Shown here piece after piece: positions 35,709 through 45,461 of a stretch of DNA of 64,000 bases (positions within the stretch are counted from its first letter, which is position 1; the number at the start of each line of letters is the position of its first letter). This stretch comes from Bacteroidales bacterium (GTDB lineage: Bacteria; Bacteroidota; Bacteroidia; Bacteroidales; Tenuifilaceae): NCBI GenBank assembly GCA_013141385.1, contig JABFRB010000019.1, positions 1 to 64,000 on the forward strand, written 5' to 3'. Below the pieces are notes generated by a model. It was not told the DNA's origin and did no database searches. It saw only the letters and a program-made list of their open reading frames with translations. Both the position numbers and the translations under genes were made by a program.

Positions 35709-36029
35709 ATGTTAAACGCAGGTATCCCAATGGAAGCCTTCTTAGTTGTAAGCACCCTGATGTTTTTTGCAGGTGTTTATGGCTTCCTTACACGCCGCAA
35801 CCTGATAACTATTCTAATGTCGGTTGAGCTAATCCTGAACTCGGTGAATATCAACTTTTTGGTATTTAACCGCTTCCTATTTCCCGATAAACTTCAGGGT
35901 CATTTCTTCTCGCTATTTATAATAGCTATCGCCGCAGCCGAGGCTGCTGTTGCAATTGCAATTATTATTAATATTTACAGGCACTTCAACACTATCAATG
36001 TTGAAAATGTCGATAAGATGAAATATTAA
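35709..36029 (+). CDS. nuoK: NADH-quinone oxidoreductase subunit K
   Basis: This 106-residue protein has three transmembrane helices with the conserved acidic residues in LMSVELILNSVNINFL and AIAAAEAAVAIAI. The glutamates take part in proton relay. It is related to MrpC. The size and sequence are typical. Confidence 0.94.
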   Translation: MLNAGIPMEAFLVVSTLMFFAGVYGFLTRRNLITILMSVELILNSVNINFLVFNRFLFPDKLQGHFFSLFIIAIAAAEAAVAIAIIINIYRHFNTINVENVDKMKY

Positions 36030-36056
36030 AATCTGTCATCCCCAAATCCTTAGACT

Positions 36057-37979
36057 ATGTCAGGTTTTTCGTACACAATATTAATTCCGATAATTCCCTT
36101 GTTAATGTTCCTATTTTTAGGGCTAACAGGACACAAGATGAAACCCGCTATTGCTGGTATTATCGGTACAACAGGTTTATTCATTTCGACCTTGCTTTCG
36201 TATATTACCGCTTACCAGTATTTCTTGGTATCGGGCAAGGTGGATGGTGTATACCAAAAAATTATAGCTTTCAACACGGTTTGGCTTCAGCTAACCGATA
36301 AGCTACATATCGATTTGGGTGTGCTACTCGACCCAATTTCGGTGATGATGCTTGTGGTTATTACCACCGTTTCGTTGATGGTACACATCTACAGCAATGG
36401 CTACATGAAGGGGGAGCGCGGATTTCAGCGATTCTTTGCATTCCTCGGACTGTTTAGCTTCTCGATGCTAGGATTGGTTTTAGCAACCAATATTTTCCAG
36501 ATGTATATTTTCTGGGAATTGGTAGGCGTCTCCTCGTTCTTGCTAATCAGCTTTTATTACGATAAACCTAGTGCTGTTGCTGCTGGTAAAAAGGCATTTA
36601 TTGTTACCCGTTTCGCCGACCTTGGCTTTTTGATTGGTATTTTAATCCTATCATACTTTACCGAAACATTCGATTTTGTAACTCTTACAACCCCTGGTTG
36701 TCCTGCAATTGTTCAAGCAGCAGGTATAACTTTTATGGGATTTTCAGTAGTTACTCTTGCATTAGTACTAATATTTATGGGTGGTGCTGGTAAATCGGCA
36801 ATGTTCCCATTACATATTTGGCTACCCGATGCGATGGAGGGTCCAACCCCAGTTTCAGCGTTGATTCATGCTGCAACCATGGTTGTTGCAGGTGTATACT
36901 TGGTAGCACGGTTGTTCCCAATCTTCGCTTTAACATCACCCGATGCATTAACGGTTGTTGCTTACGTTGGAGGATTTACCTCGCTATTTGCAGCGGTGAT
37001 TGCTTGTACCCAAAATGATATCAAGCGAGTTCTTGCATATTCAACCATGTCGCAAATTGGTTATATGATGCTTGCTCTTGGTGTTTCGGGCTATGGTGGC
37101 CACGATGGTCTTGGTTTTATGGCATCGAACTTCCACCTGTTCACACACGCTATGTTCAAGGCCTTACTATTCCTTGGTGCTGGTGCAATAATACATGCTG
37201 TACATAGCAATGTTATGACTGAGATGGGTGGTTTGAGAAAGTATCTACCAATTACACACATTACATTCTTAATTGCTTGTTTAACTATTGCTGGAGTTCC
37301 ATTCCTATCAGCTTTCTTTAGCAAGGATGAGATTCTAACTGCAGCATATCATCACGATAAAGTTTTATTCTTTGTTGAGTATGCAGTTGCTGGGTTAACA
37401 GCATTCTATATGTTCCGTTTGTATTTCAACGTATTCTGGGGAGAGGATAGGCATTATCATCATACTCCACACGAAGCGCCGCTGGTTATGACAATACCAT
37501 TGATGTTTTTGGCAATTGCATCAATATTTGCTGGATATATCCCTTTTAGTCAACTTGTAACCTCTGATGGTGCTGCATTTGAAGCGCATCTTGAAATGCC
37601 AATTGCTGCAGCCTCTGTGTTTATTGGATTAGTTGGGATTTTTGTTGCAATGTACATGTATATGAAACCTAAGGGTGCTCCTGAAAAGATGGCGGCAACT
37701 TTTAGTCATCTATATAAATGGTCGTACAACAAGTTCTATATGGATGAGGTTTACCTTTTCGTTACAAAGAGGATAATTTTTGCCTACATCTCAGGACCAG
37801 TTGCTTGGTTCGATAGACATGTTGTTGATGCTACCATGAACGGATTTGCTTGGGCATCGAACTATGCATCATTTCATATCAGAGATTTACAATCAGGACA
37901 ATTGCAGAAATACGCATTTGTGTTTATTTCGAGTGTGCTGATATTGGTTCTTTCGTTCGTATATCTTTTCATGAACTAG
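36057..37979 (+). CDS. nuoL: NADH-quinone oxidoreductase subunit L
   Basis: This 640-residue antiporter-like subunit has the conserved FWELVGVSSFLLISFYYDK, GKSAMFPLHIWLPDAMEGPT and STMSQIGYMMLALG segments, and a long C-terminal amphipathic helix region with a final helix. It is the distal ion-pumping subunit. Key glutamate (WELVG) and lysine (GKSA) residues are present, so pumping is expected. Confidence 0.95.
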   Translation: MSGFSYTILIPIIPLLMFLFLGLTGHKMKPAIAGIIGTTGLFISTLLSYITAYQYFLVSGKVDGVYQKIIAFNTVWLQLTDKLHIDLGVLLDPISVMMLVVITTVSLMVHIYSNGYMKGERGFQRFFAFLGLFSFSMLGLVLATNIFQMYIFWELVGVSSFLLISFYYDKPSAVAAGKKAFIVTRFADLGFLIGILILSYFTETFDFVTLTTPGCPAIVQAAGITFMGFSVVTLALVLIFMGGAGKSAMFPLHIWLPDAMEGPTPVSALIHAATMVVAGVYLVARLFPIFALTSPDALTVVAYVGGFTSLFAAVIACTQNDIKRVLAYSTMSQIGYMMLALGVSGYGGHDGLGFMASNFHLFTHAMFKALLFLGAGAIIHAVHSNVMTEMGGLRKYLPITHITFLIACLTIAGVPFLSAFFSKDEILTAAYHHDKVLFFVEYAVAGLTAFYMFRLYFNVFWGEDRHYHHTPHEAPLVMTIPLMFLAIASIFAGYIPFSQLVTSDGAAFEAHLEMPIAAASVFIGLVGIFVAMYMYMKPKGAPEKMAATFSHLYKWSYNKFYMDEVYLFVTKRIIFAYISGPVAWFDRHVVDATMNGFAWASNYASFHIRDLQSGQLQKYAFVFISSVLILVLSFVYLFMN

Positions 37980-38034
37980 AAAGAAAATTTACAAGATAGA
38001 CTGAATACGAAATTAATGATTTAACAGCATAACC

Positions 38035-39540
38035 ATGGATGTACTATCATTACTGGTAATAATACCGACGATTACGATTATCGGGATATTGTTTACAAAG
38101 GAGAAGAAGCAAGCTCGCCTTGTATCCGCAATCGGTACAGGAATACAGCTAGTCCTTGCAGGGATTCTTGTTTGGATGTATTTAGCTGAGCGTTCAGGCG
38201 GAAATACTGCTCAAATGCTTTTCACTCAGGATTACATGTGGTATCCAAACCTTAATATTCATTACGCAATTGGTGTTGATGGTATTTCGGTAGCCATGAT
38301 AGCCTTAACTGCAATAGTTCTTTTTGCTGGGGTATTCGCATCATGGGAGGTTGAGTTCCTAAACCGTGAGTTCTTTATTTCGCTCATCCTGCTTTCGTCA
38401 GGGGTGTTTGGATTCTTTATCTCACTCGATCTATTTACCATGTTCCTGTTCTACGAACTTGCGGTTATCCCGATGTACCTGCTAATTGGTATTTGGGGTA
38501 CAGGTCCAAAGGAGTATTCAGCAATGAAACTTACTCTAATGCTTATGGGAGGTTCAGCATTGCTGCTTGTAGGTCTTCTAGGTATTTACATGAATTCAGC
38601 ACCTGCAGGTCAACCATTAACATTTAACCTAATTGAAATTGCTAAAGTTACCATATCAATTGAGGCTCAACGCCTATTCTTCCCATTAACATTTGTTGGT
38701 TTTGGTGTTCTTGGAGCTTTATTCCCTCTACATACTTGGTCACCTGATGGTCACGCTTCAGCGCCTACCGCAGTATCTATGTTACATGCTGGTGTGCTTA
38801 TGAAACTTGGAGGTTACGGATGTTTCAGAGTAGCAATGTATTTAATGCCCGAAGCAGCTCATGAAATGGCTTGGATATTCATTATCCTGACTACCATTAG
38901 CGTTGTTTACGGTGCATACGGTGCAATCGTTCAGAAAGACCTTAAGTATATCAACGCTTACTCGTCAGTTAGTCACTGCGGACTAGTAATTTTCGCTCTA
39001 TTAATGATGAACAAAACCGCAATGGACGGCGCAATCCTTCAAATGATATCTCACGGTTTGATGACAGCACTCTTCTTCGCATTAATTGGGATGATTTACG
39101 GACGTACTCATACTCGTAACATCTACGAAATGGGTGGTTTGATGAGAATCATTCCTTTCCTATCAGTTGTTTATGTTATTGCGGGTCTTGCATCACTTGG
39201 TCTTCCAGGCCTTAGCGGTTTCGTTGCTGAGATGACCGTATTTGTTGGTGCTTTCCAACATGCAGATATGTTCCACAGAGTTGCAACAATAGTTGTAACC
39301 ACATCAATTGTAGTTACAGCAGTATATATATTAAGAGTTGTTGGAATCTTGCTTCTCGGCCCAATTAGGAATGAAGAGTATAATCATTTTAAAGATGCTA
39401 CATGGTTTGAGAAACTTTCGACCGTTACACTTTTACTAATGATTGCAGCAATTGGTCTTGCACCACTTTGGCTTTCGAACATGATTCAACATAGCCTTGT
39501 TCCAATTATTCAAAAATTAGCTATTGCACCAGGGATTTAA
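38035..39540 (+). CDS. nuoM: NADH-quinone oxidoreductase subunit M
   Basis: This 501-residue antiporter-like subunit has the proton-channel segments FLFYELAVIPMYLLIGIWG, FPLHTWSPDGHASAPTAVSM and NAYSSVSHCGLVI. The essential glutamate in FYELAVIP is kept. It is 55 bases downstream of nuoL and 20 bases upstream of nuoN. Confidence 0.95.
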   Translation: MDVLSLLVIIPTITIIGILFTKEKKQARLVSAIGTGIQLVLAGILVWMYLAERSGGNTAQMLFTQDYMWYPNLNIHYAIGVDGISVAMIALTAIVLFAGVFASWEVEFLNREFFISLILLSSGVFGFFISLDLFTMFLFYELAVIPMYLLIGIWGTGPKEYSAMKLTLMLMGGSALLLVGLLGIYMNSAPAGQPLTFNLIEIAKVTISIEAQRLFFPLTFVGFGVLGALFPLHTWSPDGHASAPTAVSMLHAGVLMKLGGYGCFRVAMYLMPEAAHEMAWIFIILTTISVVYGAYGAIVQKDLKYINAYSSVSHCGLVIFALLMMNKTAMDGAILQMISHGLMTALFFALIGMIYGRTHTRNIYEMGGLMRIIPFLSVVYVIAGLASLGLPGLSGFVAEMTVFVGAFQHADMFHRVATIVVTTSIVVTAVYILRVVGILLLGPIRNEEYNHFKDATWFEKLSTVTLLLMIAAIGLAPLWLSNMIQHSLVPIIQKLAIAPGI

Positions 39541-39560
39541 TGGTTTAATCTATTGATACT

Positions 39561-40982
39561 ATGAATTTAAATAGTTTTCTTTTAATGCGCCACGAGATTG
39601 TACTAATTGCAGTTGCGCTTATTATACTGATAGCCGAGATATTCACATCGGATCAGAATAAAGGACGTATCCGTGGATTGGCAGTAATCCTGTTTGCGAT
39701 AAACACCATTATAGGGTTTTTACCTGCAGAAACTGGATCGTTATTCGGAGGAATGTATACCACAATTCCCCTTCATATAGTTGTAAAAAACATTTTGAAC
39801 ATTGGAACGCTAATTATCCTGATTCAGTCGAATACTTGGCTTAAAACAGAGGAAAATAGCGATAAATTTCCTGAGTTTTACCTTCTACTGATTTCAACAT
39901 TAGTTGGTATGTTCTATATGATCTCAGCAGGTGATTTCTTGATGTTCTATCTTGGCCTCGAATTAGCAACTATTCCCTTAGCTGCATTAGTGGCTTACGA
40001 TCGTTACAGAAACAACTCTGCTGAGGGCGGTATTAAATTAATCTTATCATCGGCATTCTCTTCAGGTATTATGCTTTACGGTATTTCGATGATATATGGT
40101 ATGTACGGTAGCATTTACTTCGATATGCTGAATCCAGCTATGGCCATGAATAGCCTAACAGTTCTAGCATTTATCTTCTTCTTTGCTGGTATGGCTTTCA
40201 AGATTTCATTAGTTCCTTTCCATCTATGGGCAGCTGATGTTTACGAGGGTGCACCAGTGAACATTACTTCATACCTATCAGTTATTTCGAAAGGTGCAGC
40301 AGTATTTATTCTTACAATAATCCTATTCAAGGTATTCCCAACCATTTCGGATTTGTGGCAAAAGGTTGTTTGGGTGATAGCCGTTATGACTATGACCATT
40401 GGTAACCTTTTTGCAATTCGTCAACAGAACTTAAAACGATTCATAGCATTCTCGAGTATATCACAGGCTGGTTTCTTCCTATTAGGTGTAATTGGCGGAA
40501 ACGAGATGGGTATGACAGCAATCGTTTACTATATGTTAGTTTACATCTTCTCAAACCTTGGCGTTTTTGGTGTTATCGCCGCAATTTCGAACCAATCGGG
40601 TAAAGAGAATATGGATGATTACAATGGATTATATCATACCAACCCAATGCTTAGCTTAACAATGATGTTGGCGTTATTCTCATTGGCAGGTATTCCACCT
40701 GTTGCTGGGTTCTTCGGAAAGTTCTTCCTATTCACCGCAGCAGCGCAGAAAGGTTTTTATATTCTTGTACTAATTGCAACTATAAACACAATTATATCCT
40801 TGTACTACTATCTACTTGTTGTAAAAGCAATGTTCATCAACAAGAGTGAAACTCCTATCCCTTACTTTAAGAGCGATTTTATGACCAAACTTGGTCTCGG
40901 TCTTTGTATTGCAGGTCTTATAATTACTGGTTTTGCAAGTGGAGTTTGGGAGATGATAGCAAAGATTAGCTTTGGAATGTAA
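39561..40982 (+). CDS. nuoN: NADH-quinone oxidoreductase subunit N
   Basis: This 473-residue antiporter-like subunit has the segments LGLELATIPLAALVAYDRY, SLVPFHLWAADVYEGAPVN and FIAFSSISQAGFFLLG. It is the last gene of the nuo operon and is followed by a terminator. With it the set is A, B, C, D, H, I, J, K, L, M, N; no E, F or G is present in the window. Confidence 0.95.
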   Translation: MNLNSFLLMRHEIVLIAVALIILIAEIFTSDQNKGRIRGLAVILFAINTIIGFLPAETGSLFGGMYTTIPLHIVVKNILNIGTLIILIQSNTWLKTEENSDKFPEFYLLLISTLVGMFYMISAGDFLMFYLGLELATIPLAALVAYDRYRNNSAEGGIKLILSSAFSSGIMLYGISMIYGMYGSIYFDMLNPAMAMNSLTVLAFIFFFAGMAFKISLVPFHLWAADVYEGAPVNITSYLSVISKGAAVFILTIILFKVFPTISDLWQKVVWVIAVMTMTIGNLFAIRQQNLKRFIAFSSISQAGFFLLGVIGGNEMGMTAIVYYMLVYIFSNLGVFGVIAAISNQSGKENMDDYNGLYHTNPMLSLTMMLALFSLAGIPPVAGFFGKFFLFTAAAQKGFYILVLIATINTIISLYYYLLVVKAMFINKSETPIPYFKSDFMTKLGLGLCIAGLIITGFASGVWEMIAKISFGM

Positions 40983-41016
40983 TGCTAATTTGAAAATTAA
41001 GTTAGCGAAGATATAG

Positions 41017-41047
41017 AGCACGGTTCGAAAGGATCGTGCTTTTTTTA
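41017..41047 (+). terminator. Rho-independent terminator after nuoN
   Basis: AGCACG and CGTGCT pair around a loop (GTTCGAAAGGAT) and are followed by seven T residues. Confidence 0.8.
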
Positions 41048-41279
41048 ATATTACCAACAATTGTTGATATACAAAATACATAAATGGATTTTGCAGTCTT
41101 TACAAAATTGTTGCACCTTTGTATTTAACCATTTAGTAATTTTTTAAATATTTGCGATTGAATATATTTTTTGCTTAGTTTTAATGCGTAAAAAAAGTTT
41201 AATGCTAAATTATATTCTTCCTTTTAGGGATAAATTTGATTTAATGGGTCTTTCATTAATACTTAATTAAATTGCTATT

Positions 41280-42173
41280 ATGAAAAATTTACTTTTAACA
41301 ATTCCTTTTGTTTTATTTGGAACTATTGGTTTCTCGCAATCAATTCCTGTAGATAGCCTATATCTTGGACAAACCCTACCGGGAAATACACCAAAGGTTT
41401 TTAAATTGGAGGTAACCAAAGGGCTTGTCGCAGCAGAAAGAATTACCATCTCCTCTGATAATAAAGAGATCTACTATGGAGAACTTAATACTTGGCCTCC
41501 TACAAATCTGAGGATAAAATGTTACAAATATTTAGACAATAAATGGCAAGGTCCATTTGTTGCATTTGAAGGATTTATTGCACCATCACTATCCGAAAAT
41601 GATAGTATTATGTACATGCAAAAAAATATAAACAATAACAAAGTAGCTTGTACCTTTTATTCATTAAGAAAAAACAATGGTTGGACAGAGCCGAAAAGGC
41701 TTCTTTCTTCTAACCTTGTAACTCATTATTTTCAGAAAACTAGTTTAAATAATTACTATACAGCCTCTGTTTTACCCGGCTCTCCAGATAGCAATAGCGA
41801 TTTATGCAAATTTGTTATAAATAAATCTGATACAACCATTCAAAGTTTAGGACTGCCAATAAATACATCAGCAACAGAGAATGATTTCTACATTGCTCGT
41901 AATGAATCATATATTATCTTTTGTCGATTTAACGAAGGCGCATCAAGCGATCTCTACATTAGTTATAAGAAGACCAGTGGTGATTGGACTTTACCTATAA
42001 ATCTTGGAGTAGAAGTCAACACACCCAATCCTAATTGGGAGTGTTGCCCCTTTGTAACGAAGGATAATAAGTATCTTTTTTTTATGCGAGGGGGTAATGA
42101 CATGTCTTCGTATTTTATCTATTGGGTATCAATCGATAAACTTCTCGAAAGTTTAAAGAATACTAATAATTAG
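41280..42173 (+). CDS. Exported PD40/TolB-like beta-propeller protein
   Basis: This 297-residue protein starts with a signal peptide (MKNLLLTIPFVLFGTIGFSQ). The mature part has repeats of the PD40 type, seen in ITISSDNKEIYYGEL, APSLSENDSIMYMQ, IARNESYIIFCRFNE and VTKDNKYLFFMRGG, each a strand pair with a Dxx(Y/I) turn. Such proteins are usually periplasmic or surface-bound and act in recognition rather than catalysis. No lipobox is seen. A CACCTTTG box near 41112 could be the promoter, giving a leader of about 160 bases. Confidence 0.7.
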   Translation: MKNLLLTIPFVLFGTIGFSQSIPVDSLYLGQTLPGNTPKVFKLEVTKGLVAAERITISSDNKEIYYGELNTWPPTNLRIKCYKYLDNKWQGPFVAFEGFIAPSLSENDSIMYMQKNINNNKVACTFYSLRKNNGWTEPKRLLSSNLVTHYFQKTSLNNYYTASVLPGSPDSNSDLCKFVINKSDTTIQSLGLPINTSATENDFYIARNESYIIFCRFNEGASSDLYISYKKTSGDWTLPINLGVEVNTPNPNWECCPFVTKDNKYLFFMRGGNDMSSYFIYWVSIDKLLESLKNTNN

Positions 42174-42213
42174 ATTTCAGTCTGATAGGACAGACATTCT
42201 ATAAAGTCTTAAT

Positions 42214-42250
42214 TAAGCCCACAGAACACTATTGTTTTGTGGGCTTGTTT
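42214..42250 (+). terminator. Rho-independent terminator after the PD40-like gene
   Basis: AAGCCCACA pairs with TGTGGGCTT around a loop and is followed by T-rich sequence. Confidence 0.7.
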
Positions 42251-42387
42251 GGTTCAAAAATGAGTTTTGCTCATAATTTGTTTATTGCCATCTTATTATG
42301 CAGATGGTAATTGTTTTTTTGTTGATTATTTGTTGAATAATCCTATTTTAGCAATATGGCTAATTACACATTTCAACACTTCTGCAT

Positions 42388-44823
42388 ATGAATATTCAAG
42401 CCTTTTTCAAAGAGAAACTTTCTAAGTATATCCCATCTATTAAATGGCTTTCGGAGTATTCACTTTCAGTTTTTGGTGCTGATGCAGTAGCGGGTATCAC
42501 TTTGGCGGCTTATGCAATACCTGTATCGTTGGCTTATGCTACGCTTGCTGGGTTGCCTCCTCAGTATGGCGTTTATGGTTATCTGATTGGTGGGCTATTC
42601 TACGCAATGCTGGGTACTGGGCGGCATTTGGCCATTGGGCCAACCTCAGCAATCTCAATGCTAATAGGTGTAACGCTTGCCAATCTTTCGGGCGGCGATG
42701 TTCAGCGCTGGGTTGATTTGGCATCCCTTTCTGCAATGATATTTGCAGCAATTAGTATCCTTGCATACCTGTTTCGGTTAAGTAGTATTATCAACTTTAT
42801 AAGCGAAACAGTTCTTGTTGGATTTAAGGCTGGAGCAGCCATTACCATCGGTCTAACGCAGCTTCCTAAACTATTTGGAGTTACCAGCGGAGGTGAGAGT
42901 TTCTTTAGTCGTTTAGGAAACCTTGTAACCCAATTGCCAGAAACAAATGCTACTGTTCTAATTTTTGGTCTAGTTGCTATTTTTTTACTTTTTTTTGGTG
43001 ATAAACTTTTACCCGGAAAACCAGTTGCAATTATCGTAGTTGCCTTATCTGTTCTTGCTATAACATTTACCCCACTTGGCACAATGGATTTCAAAACTGT
43101 AGGTATTATACCCAGTGGCTTACCTAAGCTAACTCTTCCAATATTCAACATAACAGATATAGGCAGCATTATTCCTCTTGCATTTGCCTGCTTCCTTCTG
43201 GCCTATATCGAAAGTGTATCTGCAGCAAAAGCACTTGCCCAGAAGAATGGCTATGATATCGACCCACGGCAGGAATTGCTTGCCCTTGGTGTTGCTAACC
43301 TTGCTAACTCATTAGGTCAGGGATACCCTGTAAGTGGGGGCTTATCTCAATCGGCAGTAAATGAAAAGGCTGGTGCCAAAACCCCTATTGCGCTTGTTGT
43401 TGCATCAGTGAGTATTGCTGTGTGTCTTCTTTTCCTTACAGGTATGCTCAAAAATCTTCCTACCGTAATATTGGCGGCAATTGTTCTTATTGCTATTAAG
43501 GGCTTGGTAGATATCAAGGAAATGAAGCGATTATTTAAGATTAACCGTTTCGATTTTGCTATTGCAATGACTGCACTTGTTAGCGTAATTGTGTTTGGAA
43601 TCTTGCAAGGTGTGCTAATTGCCGCACTTTTCTCCCTAATTTTAATTATTCGAAATGTATCAGCCCCCCATGTTGCATTTCTTGGGCGTATTCCAGGTAC
43701 AAATAGGTATACTGATTTCAAGAGACATCCTGATAATGAGCTTATACCTGGTGTTCTCCTTTTTCGGGTGGAATCTACTTTGGTATATTTCAATGTTTCG
43801 AACGTATACCAAACCGTTTGGGCTAAGATTTTGGAGATGCAGCCTGAACTAAAAACAGTAATCTTCGATTTGAGTACTTCGGCCACAATTGACTCAAGCG
43901 GGGCTCGATTAATCAAGCGCCTGCATGAGAATTTGGAGGCTAAAGGTATAAAGTTTAAGGTGGCTGAAGCACATTCTGAAGTTCGTGATATTCTAAGGGT
44001 TGAGGAGGTTGAACACTTGCTCGGCCATGTCAGCAGACGTGATACACTTCATGATATAGTTGTAACTGCAATTGGTGAGGGAGAACCTGATATTCTGCAA
44101 ACACCCACTAAACTCAAAAGGCTTCAACCAGAAAAAATAATTTCACATATCATTTTAGGTAATAATTACTTCAAAGAAACCCATCCTAAAGAGTATTTCG
44201 AAAGGTTTAAATTTAAGCAAAAACCATATATTACCTTGGTGACCTGCTCTGATTCACGTGTGCCTCTTGCAGCACTTATGCCCGATACTTCAAATAAAGT
44301 CTTTTCGATACATAATATTGGCAACCAGATTTTATCCACAGAGGGATCAGTTGATTTTGGTATTTACCACTTGAAAACCCCTCTTTTGCTTTTTCTAGGT
44401 CACTCCGATTGTGGGGCGATAAAAGCCTACCTACATGGTTTCGAAGAGGAGTCGTATGGCATTAAGCACGAATTGGACTTTTTACAACCTATTATTAAAG
44501 AATACTCAACTGTAAAAGATTTTGAAAAACTACATGCACATGTAATTGAAAAAAACCTCGATTACCAAGTTAACATAGCATATAAAAAGTATAAAGATCT
44601 TGTATTGGCGGGTAAGTTAACAATCATGGCTGGATTTTATGATTTTAAAGGTGAATTTGGAAAAGGCATGGGTAATATCATAATCGTAAATGTAAACAAG
44701 CAAAAGGGCATAGACGAAATGCGTAGTATGGAAATATTCACGTACTTATCAACTGCTCAAAAGAATTTACACATAGGGAGATTGCCAAATGGATTGTCAG
44801 ATTCGGCAAAAGAGAAGGAGTAG
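42388..44823 (+). CDS. SulP anion transporter fused to STAS and beta-carbonic anhydrase domains
   Basis: This 811-residue fusion protein starts with a SulP membrane domain (about 20-420, with YAIPVSLAYATLAGLPPQYG and GRHLAIGPTSA). A cytoplasmic STAS domain follows (about 440-555, with DLSTSATIDSSGARLI), then a beta-carbonic anhydrase (about 590-790). The zinc residues Cys620 and Asp622-Arg624 (CSDSR), His672 and Cys675 (GHSDCGAIKA) are all present, so the enzyme should be active. The likely role is bicarbonate handling: the enzyme interconverts CO2 and HCO3- next to the transporter. SulP-carbonic anhydrase fusions are known in other bacteria. The transported anion could instead be sulfate. 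Confidence 0.9.
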   Translation: MNIQAFFKEKLSKYIPSIKWLSEYSLSVFGADAVAGITLAAYAIPVSLAYATLAGLPPQYGVYGYLIGGLFYAMLGTGRHLAIGPTSAISMLIGVTLANLSGGDVQRWVDLASLSAMIFAAISILAYLFRLSSIINFISETVLVGFKAGAAITIGLTQLPKLFGVTSGGESFFSRLGNLVTQLPETNATVLIFGLVAIFLLFFGDKLLPGKPVAIIVVALSVLAITFTPLGTMDFKTVGIIPSGLPKLTLPIFNITDIGSIIPLAFACFLLAYIESVSAAKALAQKNGYDIDPRQELLALGVANLANSLGQGYPVSGGLSQSAVNEKAGAKTPIALVVASVSIAVCLLFLTGMLKNLPTVILAAIVLIAIKGLVDIKEMKRLFKINRFDFAIAMTALVSVIVFGILQGVLIAALFSLILIIRNVSAPHVAFLGRIPGTNRYTDFKRHPDNELIPGVLLFRVESTLVYFNVSNVYQTVWAKILEMQPELKTVIFDLSTSATIDSSGARLIKRLHENLEAKGIKFKVAEAHSEVRDILRVEEVEHLLGHVSRRDTLHDIVVTAIGEGEPDILQTPTKLKRLQPEKIISHIILGNNYFKETHPKEYFERFKFKQKPYITLVTCSDSRVPLAALMPDTSNKVFSIHNIGNQILSTEGSVDFGIYHLKTPLLLFLGHSDCGAIKAYLHGFEEESYGIKHELDFLQPIIKEYSTVKDFEKLHAHVIEKNLDYQVNIAYKKYKDLVLAGKLTIMAGFYDFKGEFGKGMGNIIIVNVNKQKGIDEMRSMEIFTYLSTAQKNLHIGRLPNGLSDSAKEKE

Positions 44824-44990
44824 TCAGTATTATTAATCTTTCGTTAGGCCTTAACCTAAGTGATAATCTTTCATTAAATGTACAAAGTAGATTAATTACT
44901 GGTAGAATAAAAAATTTTGAAGTTAATGCGCAAAAACTGACGCTAGACGAACTAAATAATCCAATACAATCATGGTATGGTTGGTTCTAA
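44823..44990 (+). pseudogene. Possible remnant of an outer-membrane barrel gene (C-terminal end)
   Basis: A frame different from the SulP gene is open from before its stop through TAA at 44988-44990. It encodes strands such as INLSLGLNLSDNLSLNVQSR and ends in SWYGWF, a pattern of the last strands of an outer-membrane barrel with terminal Phe. There is no start codon of its own in a sensible place. It may be a gene fragment left after a deletion, or chance. Confidence 0.25.
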
Positions 44991-45461
44991 ATTCTGTTTT
45001 TAGTCAACCTCTCAATAAATATATTTTTGTCAAGAAACCCAACAGGACAGACCTTTACGACTGCTCTAAAGGCTTAATTTAAACAAAATATCCCATTTTT
45101 TGCACTTGATAAAATATGTATTGGAAAATCGACTTTTAAGAACCTTCAAAGAATTTTATTTTGTTTAACTAATATGGGTTACAAATATATATCTATCATA
45201 AAAAACGTCTCTATTCTTTAAATTTAAAAATAAGAGTTAACACAATTTGATCAAATTATAGAAATATCACGGATATCCCTTCTTAAATTTAGAATTAATT
45301 ATTTCTCCACAATTTGCTTTATCTAAGATTCAACGCCTAATCTCTTTTTCATTTTACGAACATTAATAATACGTAATATTGATAAATAGTTACATAAATA
45401 TTCATTTACTTTTTAATTATTATATTGCAACAATATTACACAAACCAAAAATCTAATGTAT
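44991..45461. other. AT-rich intergenic region upstream of the subtilase gene
   Basis: No gene is visible. The stretch is very AT-rich and contains the short segment AGGACAGACCTTTACGAC near 45050, similar to AGGACAGACATTCTATAA near 42187. I see no clear promoter consensus or RNA fold. Confidence 0.4.

Noticed and set aside
42539-43916. Several minus-strand frames inside the SulP gene
   Set aside because: They run opposite to a clearly conserved transporter and consist of basic, motif-free sequence.
44991-45461. Small RNA or riboswitch upstream of the subtilase
   Set aside because: The AT-rich stretch shows no conserved aptamer motif or stable fold by eye.
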